Assembly (NCBI GenBank): GCA_964426545.1
Contig: CAYRQP010000001.1
Location: 1-64,000 of the forward strand
DNA length: 64,000 bases
From: CAYRQP01 sp964426545
GTDB taxonomy: Bacteria; Fermentibacterota; Fermentibacteria; Fermentibacterales; JCC-6
Direction of reading: 5' to 3'
The position numbers and the translations under genes are program-made. Below, piece by piece: positions 43,591 to 52,666 of the stretch (its first letter is position 1; each line of letters opens with the position of its first letter). The notes below the pieces were generated by a model. It ran no database searches. It saw only the letters and a program-made list of their open reading frames with translations, and was not told the DNA's origin.

Positions 43591-44958
43591 TCATTCACTA
43601 TACCGCTTCAACCTCCGATGCAACGTGCTCTCATCTATACCGAGTATCCTGGCTGCCTGGCGCTTGTTTCCTTTTGCCCGGTAGTCCAGTACATACATTG
43701 TATATGCCTTTTCCACTTCTTCCAGTGTCGGAGAGGTACCATTGATTGTAGGTGCTTCTTCTGTATCGGTTTCTGATACCTGCATTTCTCTTATGGATTC
43801 AGGGATATCTTCGACTTCTATCGTATCCCCCGAGGTCATAATACAAAGCCTCTCTACGAGATTTTCAAGCTCCCTAATATTCCCGGGCCACTTATAATTG
43901 ATAAGCAGTTCCATCGAAGCTTCGCTGAATAACCTTGGGGTCTCTCCTTCAGCGACATGGTCGAAAACGAAATACTCGACCAGAAGTGGGATATCTTCCG
44001 ATCTTTCCCGCAGCGGTGGGACATGAAGTGGTATTACATTCAACCTGTAGTACAGATCGGCTCTGAAACTCTTATCCCTGACCATTCCATGAATGTCAAC
44101 ATTTGTCGCAGCCACAATCCTGGCATCGAATGGAACATATTTAGTTCCGCCTACAGGAAGCACCTGTTTGTCCTGCAGTGCCCTCAGGACTTTTACCTGC
44201 AGTTCCCTATCCAGTTCACCTACTTCATCAAGGAAAAAGGTCCCGCCTTCAGCTGCGACAAGCAGTCCTTTTTTGTCTTTATGTGCACCTGTGAAAGAAC
44301 CTTTCATGTGACCGAAGAGTTCGCTTTCGAGGAGACTCTTCGTAAAACTGCCGCAGTTCACGCCAAGGAAAGGTCTGTCCGCTCTTGAACTGCTGTAGTG
44401 TATGGCTTTTGCAATAAGTTCCTTTCCCGTGCCTGTCTCTCCGGTAATAAGTACAGTGGCATCTTTATCTGCAATTACCCTGACCTTCTCGAGCAGTTCT
44501 ATCAGGGACTCTGCCTTTCCTATTATGCCCTCGACACTGAATTTCTTTCTCACGCTTAGTTTAAGGGTCTTATTCTCTTTCTTAAGGCTGAGGTTTTCCA
44601 TTCCCCTTTCTATCGCTATAAGAAGCTGGTCGACTTCAAAGGGTTTGATCAGATAGTCCGAAGCACCTTTTCTAATGGCGTCTATAGCACTGTCAACACT
44701 CGAAAATGCAGTCATAACGATTCCAATTACATCAGGTGACTTCTCCCTGAGTTTTTCAAGAAGTTCAAGACCGCTCATACCCGGCATCTTAATGTCGACT
44801 ATCGCAATATCCGGCGTACTTTTCTTTGCTCCCTTTAGGGCTGCTTCTCCGTTTGGATATACTGAGACTGTATAGCCGTTCTGCTCAAGCAAAATGGAAA
44901 GCCACTCCAGCATCCCTTCTTCATCATCCACTATCATTACATGTACATCATCAGCCAT
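43591..44958 (-). CDS. pilR: Sigma-54-dependent response regulator PilR
   Basis: 455 residues from the ATG at 44958 (TGATG overlap with pilS; an in-frame TTG is one codon upstream). The receiver domain has phospho-acceptor Asp55. The AAA+ domain has Walker A GETGTGKE and the sigma-54 contact loop as GSFTGA (normally GAFTGA). The C-terminal Fis-type helix-turn-helix includes GNKRQAARILGIDESTLHRR. With PilS it should activate the sigma-54 promoter of the pilin gene just downstream. Confidence 0.92.
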   Translation of the reverse strand: MADDVHVMIVDDEEGMLEWLSILLEQNGYTVSVYPNGEAALKGAKKSTPDIAIVDIKMPGMSGLELLEKLREKSPDVIGIVMTAFSSVDSAIDAIRKGASDYLIKPFEVDQLLIAIERGMENLSLKKENKTLKLSVRKKFSVEGIIGKAESLIELLEKVRVIADKDATVLITGETGTGKELIAKAIHYSSSRADRPFLGVNCGSFTKSLLESELFGHMKGSFTGAHKDKKGLLVAAEGGTFFLDEVGELDRELQVKVLRALQDKQVLPVGGTKYVPFDARIVAATNVDIHGMVRDKSFRADLYYRLNVIPLHVPPLRERSEDIPLLVEYFVFDHVAEGETPRLFSEASMELLINYKWPGNIRELENLVERLCIMTSGDTIEVEDIPESIREMQVSETDTEEAPTINGTSPTLEEVEKAYTMYVLDYRAKGNKRQAARILGIDESTLHRRLKRYSE

Positions 44959-46613
44959 CAATCGACATCTCCGGATTCATCAAGTGTAACTCCCCTAGGT
45001 ACCTGTGTAAATCTTATCTTAATTGAAGTGCCCCCCTCAGGAATACTCTCAATGCTCAGGGTTCCGTTATGGTCATCGACTATGCGTTTGACAACATAAA
45101 GCCCCAGTCCGGTCCCGGTTTCTTTAGTCGTAAAAAACGGCTCAAATAGATGCGTCAGAACATCATCGGATATCCCTGAACCATTATCACTGACAACTAA
45201 CTCGATAGCATTGTGTTCGGGTATTGCTACTATGGTAACTTTAATCTTGCCAATATTCTCATTTTCGATAGATTCGGTTGAGTTCCGCAACAGATTTGTA
45301 AGAAGTTGAACAAGACGCGTCTGACTTCCGAATATTATATAATCCACTTCAACCTGTGTTATTATTTCCATCTGCCAGCCAAATCCCTGTTTCGCTACTT
45401 CAACAGACTCTGTGATTACTGACTGAAGTGATACGGGATCTGTATAATCTGTTTTGCGTTCACGGGTCAATTCAAGATAGCCTTCGATTATCTCTGATAT
45501 CCTCTTCACCTGCCTGCTGATGAGTTTCGTCATCCTGTTTGACTTTTCCCAGTCGAGATTGCCAAGACTCAAAATGTGTGCTGCACCACTCATGGACGCT
45601 AGCGGATTCCGTATTTCGTGTGCCAGAGTACTTGATAGACGTCCTACTACAGCCAGTTTTTCCTGCTGCTGCAGCATATTCCGTAATCTTACTGTCTCAG
45701 TAATGTCAGTCATGGCAACGATTATACCTGCTGCATTTCCCGCTACATCAAGAAACTGCCCGTACTTGCAGAGGAGAATCGTGTCATCGATATAGATATT
45801 CTGCAATTCCCCGGCTGTACCGACCACACCTTTGGTAGTCAGTTGTTTAAAGAGATCGTTTTCGATGATCTTGCGTTTCCAGTTCGAAGAAGATAATCCG
45901 AGTATTCTGAGTCCGGCACGATTTACTGCAATGGGTTTCCCGTCGCTTCTTATTACAAGTACGCCATCTGAAAGGCTCTGAAGAATCTCTCTGGACATGG
46001 CACGGGCTTCAGAGAGTTCTCTTGATACAACTTCGGCTCTTCCCCTATGGAAGATAAGATGTTCGGACAGGTATCCGGAAATGAGACCGGTAATCAACAA
46101 GAGCCCGCCATTTATCAATACTAAAAGGCCTGCATATTGACTTGATACATTTGCCGGGATCTTACTGAGTATCTTTGTCAATGCGCTGGCCGGCAGCGGT
46201 ACGAAACCTGCGATTGTCAAATATGCCAGAATACTTATCACAAGAGTATCAGAGAGTGCAATCACTGCCCCGCCCTTTACGCCGAGATAGACACCTGCTA
46301 TAAATGTGTGAAGGAAGAAGATAATCGCAAAGGGTCCGTCGAAACCTCCGGAGAACTGAATCAGTATCCCGGCAAGAACAGCATCAGTCCAGAAGAGTAC
46401 CCAGGTCAGGAACTCCCTTTCGGGGTTGTATTTTCTGTAGACGACATCCAGAATAATGGTAATTATGACTACAATATCAATAAGCAGAAATATCTGGCCG
46501 TGCTTCCAGCCAAGGAAGATTATTCCCAAAGCTGCGAATAACCCGAATACAATGAAACGCCCTATAAGGAACCATGCATGGCGATCTATGGTTGTATTGA
46601 AAATTCTGCTCAT
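44958..46613 (-). CDS. pilS: Sensor histidine kinase PilS
   Basis: 551 residues. Six hydrophobic membrane segments occupy the first about 200 residues, followed by a PAS domain (about 210-310). The HisKA H-box AHEIRNPLASMSG has its His near residue 332, and the HATPase domain has N-box LLRNSTESIEN and G-boxes DNGSGISDD and GTGLGLYVV. This is the layout of PilS, which senses pilin level in the membrane. It is translationally coupled to pilR. Confidence 0.9.
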   Translation of the reverse strand: MSRIFNTTIDRHAWFLIGRFIVFGLFAALGIIFLGWKHGQIFLLIDIVVIITIILDVVYRKYNPEREFLTWVLFWTDAVLAGILIQFSGGFDGPFAIIFFLHTFIAGVYLGVKGGAVIALSDTLVISILAYLTIAGFVPLPASALTKILSKIPANVSSQYAGLLVLINGGLLLITGLISGYLSEHLIFHRGRAEVVSRELSEARAMSREILQSLSDGVLVIRSDGKPIAVNRAGLRILGLSSSNWKRKIIENDLFKQLTTKGVVGTAGELQNIYIDDTILLCKYGQFLDVAGNAAGIIVAMTDITETVRLRNMLQQQEKLAVVGRLSSTLAHEIRNPLASMSGAAHILSLGNLDWEKSNRMTKLISRQVKRISEIIEGYLELTRERKTDYTDPVSLQSVITESVEVAKQGFGWQMEIITQVEVDYIIFGSQTRLVQLLTNLLRNSTESIENENIGKIKVTIVAIPEHNAIELVVSDNGSGISDDVLTHLFEPFFTTKETGTGLGLYVVKRIVDDHNGTLSIESIPEGGTSIKIRFTQVPRGVTLDESGDVD

Positions 46614-46640
46614 ACTTTTTCTTCCGTTGATAATTACCGG

Positions 46641-47846
46641 TTAAATAGACTCTCCAATAAGTGAGAATATCGGCAGGTACATTGCAATAACAATCCCGCC
46701 GACGATCAGTCCAAGGATGACAATCATTATCGGCTCGAGGGTGGCAGTCAGACCCCCTACAGCGGTATCGACTTCCTCTTCATAGAAGTCGGCAACTTTC
46801 ATGAGCATGACATCGAGTCCGCCGGTTTCTTCTCCGACGGAGATCATCTGAGTAACCATACTCGGAAATATATTCGATTCTGCAAGCGGTTTGGCTATAG
46901 TTTCACCACTGGAAATTGCGACCCTTGCATCGAGAATTGCATCTGAAACAACTCTGTTTCCGGAAGTTTTGGCAGTAATGGTCAATCCATCGAGAATAGC
47001 AACACCGCTAGAGATAAGCGTTCCGAGAGTTCGTGTAAATCGTGCAATTGACATCTTTCTCTGAAGAGGACCGAGAACAGGCATTTTCAACTTAACGGTG
47101 TCTATGATCCTCTCACCCACATCTGTCTTGTAAGCGAAATTAAATCCTGCTATGAGGGCAACTACGCCAATGACAATAAGAAGGAAGTATGCCTGTACAA
47201 ACTCTGATGCATCGACGACTATCTGCGTAGGAAGGGGTAATGCACTCTCCAGCGATACGAACATCTGCTGAAATATGGGGATAACAAAGAGAAGCAGTGC
47301 CATCACGACAAGTACAACGACTATCAGAACGACAGACGGGTACATCATTGCTGTCTTGATTTTTGCTTTCAGGGCAGATGACTTTTCGAGGTGAACCGCA
47401 AGCCTGTTCAGAATCGTGTCGAGAATACCCCCCTGTTCACCGGCACTGACCATATTGACATAAAGTTCTGAAAATATCTTATCATGTTTCCCGAGAGCCT
47501 CTGCAAGCGTCCCGCCCTTTTCAACATCGGAATTGACTTCCGCTATCGCTTCGGCAAATATCTTGTTCTCCTGCTGCCTGCTGAGTATCTGAAGACATTT
47601 AACCAGCGGGAGTCCCGCATTGATCATCGTTGAGAACTGTCTTGTAAAGGCAGCCAGATCCTTGTCCTTTATACCAGTACCGATAGTTCCGAGGGCATCG
47701 AGATTCAGTCCCGGGCTTTTTACTTTGGTGACTTCCAGACCGCGCCGTCTCAGAAGTTCAGTTGCCTCGACCTTCGTGGCTGCCTGTATCTTCCCGGACA
47801 GTACTTCACCTGATCTACTTTTCCCCTGCCACAAAAATTCAGGCAT
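46641..47846 (-). CDS. pilC: Type IV pilus inner-membrane platform protein PilC
   Basis: 401 residues, GspF family. Two T2SSF domains (about 65-190 and 270-395), each with membrane segments, for example LIVVVLVVMALLLFVIPIFQ. The motif SAGEQGGILDTILNRL and its counterpart SVGEETGGLDVMLMKV mark the two repeats. It anchors the PilB and PilT motors at the base of the pilus. Confidence 0.94.
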   Translation of the reverse strand: MPEFLWQGKSRSGEVLSGKIQAATKVEATELLRRRGLEVTKVKSPGLNLDALGTIGTGIKDKDLAAFTRQFSTMINAGLPLVKCLQILSRQQENKIFAEAIAEVNSDVEKGGTLAEALGKHDKIFSELYVNMVSAGEQGGILDTILNRLAVHLEKSSALKAKIKTAMMYPSVVLIVVVLVVMALLLFVIPIFQQMFVSLESALPLPTQIVVDASEFVQAYFLLIVIGVVALIAGFNFAYKTDVGERIIDTVKLKMPVLGPLQRKMSIARFTRTLGTLISSGVAILDGLTITAKTSGNRVVSDAILDARVAISSGETIAKPLAESNIFPSMVTQMISVGEETGGLDVMLMKVADFYEEEVDTAVGGLTATLEPIMIVILGLIVGGIVIAMYLPIFSLIGESI

Positions 47847-47856
47847 ATCTCCTCCG

Positions 47857-48927
47857 TCAGATTATTTCCTGCCCTGAAATGATCATCTGTTCGAGTTCAA
47901 GCGGTTTGGACGACCTTTCAAGAGCAACTTCTCTTGTGATTTCTTTTTTCGAGTACAAATAATAGAGTGACTGGTTCATCGTATACATACCGTGCTTCTG
48001 TCCCGCCTGCATCATACCGTATATCTGATGAAGTTTATCGGTCCGAATTGTTGCCTTTACGGCATTTGTGCATACAAGAACTTCAGCAACCAACAATCGA
48101 CCGGTGCCCCTTGCTCGCGGTACGAGTTGCTGTGTAATTACACCCAGAAGTACAAATGACAACTGGCTTCGAACCTGCTCCTGACTCGTTGCCGGAAATG
48201 TGTCTATTATCCTGTTAATGGACTCATAGGTCGAGTTTGTATGGAGTGTAGCGAGAGTCAGGTGACCTGTTTCTGCAATATTCAGTGCAACCTGCATTGT
48301 CTCGAGGTCTCTCATCTCACCTATCAGCACAACATCCGGGTCCTGTCTGAGAACATATTTGAGTGAATCACCGAATCCAGACGTGTCCTGTCCGATCTCC
48401 CTCTGGTTCACGATTCCCTTGTCATGGTGATGAACATATTCAATTGGATCCTCAATAGTGATGATATGACACCTGCGAGTGTGGTTCACTTTACGGATGA
48501 TAGATGCGAGTGTTGTCGATTTACCGCACCCTGTGGGACCTGTGACAAGAATAAGCCCCTGCCGTTTTTCTGAAAGTACCTTTACTGCATCCGGAAGTCC
48601 GAGTTCATCGAAGTCGAGAATCTCATGCGGTATCGCTCTGATGGCACATGCCACACAGTTTCGCTGCATGAATACATTACCCCTGAACCGGGAGAGTCCT
48701 TTTATTCCGAATGCAAAATCGAGTTCCTTCTCCAGTTCGAAACGCTTTTTCTGCTCATCTTTAAGAAGGCTGTAGACAAGGTCCTGAGTATCTTCCGCTT
48801 CAAGCGGGTCATATTCCATTCGGACGAGTTCTCCATCAATTCTGAGAACCGGCGGTGCACCTACTGTCAGGTGAATGTCTGTAGCCCGTCTTTCCATCAT
48901 TTCCTTTAAAAGTGTTTTGATAAACAT
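47857..48927 (-). CDS. pilT: Type IV pilus retraction ATPase PilT
   Basis: 356 residues. Walker A GPTGCGKSTT, Asp-box TIEDPIEYVHHHDKG, Walker B VVLIGEMRDLETM and LATLHTNS. The end has ATIRTDKLHQIYGMMQAG, corresponding to the AIRNLIRE-type motif of PilT, so this is the better PilT of the two in the window. It powers pilus retraction and twitching. It lies between pilB and pilC. Confidence 0.92.
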   Translation of the reverse strand: MFIKTLLKEMMERRATDIHLTVGAPPVLRIDGELVRMEYDPLEAEDTQDLVYSLLKDEQKKRFELEKELDFAFGIKGLSRFRGNVFMQRNCVACAIRAIPHEILDFDELGLPDAVKVLSEKRQGLILVTGPTGCGKSTTLASIIRKVNHTRRCHIITIEDPIEYVHHHDKGIVNQREIGQDTSGFGDSLKYVLRQDPDVVLIGEMRDLETMQVALNIAETGHLTLATLHTNSTYESINRIIDTFPATSQEQVRSQLSFVLLGVITQQLVPRARGTGRLLVAEVLVCTNAVKATIRTDKLHQIYGMMQAGQKHGMYTMNQSLYYLYSKKEITREVALERSSKPLELEQMIISGQEII

Positions 48928-48929
48928 GA

Positions 48930-50738
48930 TTAAGCTGATTCTCCTTCTTTGTCCTGCTCTTCTCTCATTTGTGCTGCAAGCTCGGTAACTGCTTCGAGAA
49001 TCTCCGGGTCATCTTCTGCCGTAACTCTCTTAACCTCTTCAAGAGTGGTGATACCGGATTTCATTTTCGCCACAGCGTCCATTCTCAGGGTTCTCATTCC
49101 GTCTCTGACACCCATAACACGCAACTGTCCGGCAGTGACTCTGTTAATTATTGACTGCCTTACATTCTTTGTAACAGACAATACTTCATAGAGTCCGATT
49201 CTGCCTCTATAGCCGTATCCTGTACAGTTCGAACATCCGCCACCCTTGTAGGTCGTGACTCCCCGCATTTCTTCGGGGTCGACACCTACTGCAAGGAATT
49301 CGTCATCTGTGTACTCGTGGGGGTCCTTGCATTTCTTACATATCTTTTTCACAAGTCTCTGTGCCATAATTGTCCGTACCGCAGAAGCAACAAGGAACGG
49401 TTTTATTCCAATATCCACAAGCCTGTTCACCGTGCTTGGGGCATCATTGGTGTGGATTGTCGAGAATACGAGATGTCCTGTAAGTGCAGCCTTGATTGCA
49501 ATAGTCGCTGTTTCGAGGTCGCGAATCTCTCCCACCATGATGATATTGGGATCCTGCCTTAATATTGCCCGAAGTGCAAAGGCAAAGTCGTAACCCATCG
49601 AGAAGTCTATCTGAGTCTGGGTAAGACCGTCTATATTGTATTCGACCGGTTCTTCCGCTGTGTGGATGTTTGTCTTCGGAGTATTCAGTGAACTCAATGC
49701 AGAATAGAGTGTGGTTGTCTTCCCGCTTCCGGTAGGTCCTGTAACCAATACAATTCCATAAGGTGAGTTCACACCTTTCATGAAGACTCCAAGTGCATCT
49801 TCAGGAAAACCAAGTTCACGAAGGTCGAATTCGAGACTGCCTCTGTCCAGAATTCGAAGAACTATCTTTTCGCCATTAACCGTTGGAACACAACTCACAC
49901 GGAAGTCAATCCATCTTCCATCTATCTTTGCCTTGATTCTGCCGTCCTGAGTCTTGCGCTTCTCGGCAATGTTCATGCCTGCCATGATTTTCAGTCTGCT
50001 GATTATCTGCGGCTGAATCTGCTTCGGTAGTTTTCGAACCGTGAAACAGGAACCATCGCGCCTGTATCGTATCCGCAGATGTCTTTCATAAGGTTCCACA
50101 TGAATATCGCTAATTTCACTTCGGACTGCTCTTGCTATCATCTCATTCACATATTTAATGACAGGTCCGGAAGTAGCCATGGTATATTCGTCTTCGAGGT
50201 CATCTATATCACTTTCATCATCGCTGTAATCCTGCAGGGTACCCACAATTTCAAGGTCATCGAGTTCATCATCATAGTCGAGAATAGTGTCTTCGACAGA
50301 TACCAGGTCATCTATCTTTCCGTACAGTTCATCCTGTGCCCTGCGAACCGCTGAAGGTGCCGCTGCCTTGGCTATCACTTCATATCCTACCGCAAACTTG
50401 ACATCATCGATTGCATAAAGGTCACCGGGAGAACCCATGGCGACATAGAAGTACTCACCGTCGAAACTCAGTGGAACCAGTAGAAATTTTCGTGCGATAT
50501 CTTCAGGGAGTTTCTGCGTCATTTCAGTCGAAATCGTAATCTCATCAAGAAATGCAGGTTCTACTGAGTATATCTCAGCAAGAAATTCAGTAATGAGGTC
50601 TTCAGGGATAGTACCCGTTGCAATCAGATTATCCGAAAGCTCTATCTCACCGGGACCAAACTCCCGACCGATATCCTCGATGTCCTCTTGAGTCACCATT
50701 CCGGATTCAAGCAGCATCAATGCAAGTTTACTAAGCAC
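48930..50738 (-). CDS. Type IV pilus assembly ATPase PilB-like, copy 1
   Basis: 602 residues with a GTG start and AAGGGGG upstream. An N-terminal MshEN/GspE-N region (about 1-150) precedes the ATPase with GPTGSGKTTTLY, Asp-box HTAEEPVEY, Walker B IIMVGEIRDLETA, and the zinc-binding CKKCKDP...CSNCTGYG. It is about as long as the copy directly upstream; the two are clear paralogues. Either may be the extension motor for the pilus. Confidence 0.9.
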   Translation of the reverse strand: MLSKLALMLLESGMVTQEDIEDIGREFGPGEIELSDNLIATGTIPEDLITEFLAEIYSVEPAFLDEITISTEMTQKLPEDIARKFLLVPLSFDGEYFYVAMGSPGDLYAIDDVKFAVGYEVIAKAAAPSAVRRAQDELYGKIDDLVSVEDTILDYDDELDDLEIVGTLQDYSDDESDIDDLEDEYTMATSGPVIKYVNEMIARAVRSEISDIHVEPYERHLRIRYRRDGSCFTVRKLPKQIQPQIISRLKIMAGMNIAEKRKTQDGRIKAKIDGRWIDFRVSCVPTVNGEKIVLRILDRGSLEFDLRELGFPEDALGVFMKGVNSPYGIVLVTGPTGSGKTTTLYSALSSLNTPKTNIHTAEEPVEYNIDGLTQTQIDFSMGYDFAFALRAILRQDPNIIMVGEIRDLETATIAIKAALTGHLVFSTIHTNDAPSTVNRLVDIGIKPFLVASAVRTIMAQRLVKKICKKCKDPHEYTDDEFLAVGVDPEEMRGVTTYKGGGCSNCTGYGYRGRIGLYEVLSVTKNVRQSIINRVTAGQLRVMGVRDGMRTLRMDAVAKMKSGITTLEEVKRVTAEDDPEILEAVTELAAQMREEQDKEGESA

Positions 50739-50749
50739 TGCTATCCCCC

Positions 50750-52546
50750 TTACGAAGAAGCGATTGTTTCCTTGATGACCTCTTCAAAAGTAGTTTCCCC
50801 ACGTTCGAGTTTCAAAAGTGCGCCTTCTCGAAGATTAACCATCCCCTTGGCAAGTGCCGCCTTTTCAATCTGAAGAGTGTTCGCATCGCTTTCAATAAGT
50901 GTTCGAATCTCCTCATCGATAGTCATCACTTCAAACAGACCAATTCTGCCCCTGTAACCTGTATTGTTGCAGTTGGAACATCCTGTACCTTCATACAGCG
51001 GTATATCCTTGAAACGTTCGGGGTCGACCTGGGCTTCTACAAAAGCGCTGTCGGGTATATCGACTTCTGTTCTGCACTGCTCACAAACCCTTCTGATAAG
51101 CCGCTGCGATGCAATGCAATGAAGTGAAGTACTGAGCATATAAGGTTCTGTCCCAATATCGATGAGCCTGTTTATCGTACTGGGGGCATCGTTCGTATGT
51201 GTTGTGGAAAGCACCAGGTGCCCTGTCAACGCAGCTCTGATTGCAATTTCACTTGTTTCCTTGTCCCGAATCTCACCAACCATAATTATATCCGGGTCCT
51301 GGCGCAGATAGGCTCGAAGAGCATTGGCAAATGTGAGACCTATCTCCTCTTTCATCTGAACCTGGTTTATACCTTTCAGGTTGAACTCCACCGGGTTTTC
51401 AGCGGTCATTATGTTAATGGTGATATCGTTCAATTCCGTAAGAGCTGAATACAGGGTGGTTGTCTTTCCGCAACCTGTAGGACCGGTAACAAGAACAATC
51501 CCGAACGGCCTGGTAATGCCCTTACGGAATTCTGCGAGAGCAGGCGGTTCAAATCCAAGTTTTTCGAGGTCGAGGACAACGGTGGAGCGGTCCAGAAGCC
51601 TGATTTCGACTTTCTCACCAAACAGTGTGGGAAGTGTTGCAAGACGCATGTCGACATATCTGTCTCCGACCTTCACCTTCTGCCTGCCGTCCTGCGGCAA
51701 ATTGTGTTCGGCTATGTCCATGCCGCCGAGAATTTTCAGACGGCTGACCATCGCCATCCTGTATTTTCTGCTCGGACGCATTATTTCATGGAGAATCCCG
51801 TCTATTCTGAACCTGACCCTCACATAGCGCTCAAATGGTTCAAAGTGGATATCACTGGCACCCCTGCGGACTGCATCCGCAATAAGACTGTTTACCAATT
51901 TTACAACCGGAGAATCGAAAACATCGAGAGCGAGGTCTTCTTCACTGACTTCAACTTCATCCTCATCGCTGACGATCATAGATTCGAACACTTCATTCCC
52001 GATGAGCATCTCGTTCACTATCTCATCTGAATCTTCTTCTCCACCTTTCACATCGACAATCGAAGTATCTTCTGTACTGCCGACTCTCGAACCTTCTGCA
52101 TCGACGGGGACTATGGCTTCACTTTCCGAATAAAGGCGAGTGAGTGCCCGTTTTACCATACTGGACGCACATATGTGAGCTTCTACTTCCATTCCAAGTG
52201 AGAAACGCAGGTCATCAATCGCAAATAGGTTCTGCGGGTCGGTCATAGCCACAATAAGGGTTTTACCATCGAGTTCGATAGGAATAACTTCGTACCGCCT
52301 TGCAATGTCTGCAGGAACAAGTTCAATTACTTCCGGATCAACATCTATCGTATCAAGGTCTGTACTGGAAATTTTGAGTTGTCTTGCCAGATAATCATTG
52401 AGGTCCTTTTCTGAAACAGCTTCAAGTTGAACGAGATGAAAACCAAGTTTCCCACCGTCGGTCTTCTGAATTTCAAGAGCCTGTTCGAGTTGTTCGTTCG
52501 TTATGAGACCGGATTTCAGGAGTAATTCACCGAGTTTTTCGGCCAT
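50750..52546 (-). CDS. pilB: Type IV pilus assembly ATPase PilB-like, copy 2
   Basis: 598 residues. Same architecture as its neighbour: an N-terminal MshEN domain, Walker A GPTGCGKTTTLY, Walker B IIMVGEIRDKETSE and a tetracysteine zinc site VCEQCRTEVD...GCSNCNNTGYRG. It is the first pilus gene after the SprA-like gene, with a 120-base gap. A duplicated extension motor is unusual in one operon and may serve two filament systems or a regulated pair. Confidence 0.9.
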   Translation of the reverse strand: MAEKLGELLLKSGLITNEQLEQALEIQKTDGGKLGFHLVQLEAVSEKDLNDYLARQLKISSTDLDTIDVDPEVIELVPADIARRYEVIPIELDGKTLIVAMTDPQNLFAIDDLRFSLGMEVEAHICASSMVKRALTRLYSESEAIVPVDAEGSRVGSTEDTSIVDVKGGEEDSDEIVNEMLIGNEVFESMIVSDEDEVEVSEEDLALDVFDSPVVKLVNSLIADAVRRGASDIHFEPFERYVRVRFRIDGILHEIMRPSRKYRMAMVSRLKILGGMDIAEHNLPQDGRQKVKVGDRYVDMRLATLPTLFGEKVEIRLLDRSTVVLDLEKLGFEPPALAEFRKGITRPFGIVLVTGPTGCGKTTTLYSALTELNDITINIMTAENPVEFNLKGINQVQMKEEIGLTFANALRAYLRQDPDIIMVGEIRDKETSEIAIRAALTGHLVLSTTHTNDAPSTINRLIDIGTEPYMLSTSLHCIASQRLIRRVCEQCRTEVDIPDSAFVEAQVDPERFKDIPLYEGTGCSNCNNTGYRGRIGLFEVMTIDEEIRTLIESDANTLQIEKAALAKGMVNLREGALLKLERGETTFEEVIKETIASS

Positions 52547-52666
52547 GCAGCCTCCCTTTTAGTTTTTCCGAAAATTAATTCCAAAATAACAATCTTAATA
52601 TTCGCATATTTTCAAGTATACTAACAAGCATATTATAATTATACTATGACATAATAGTAAAGAACA

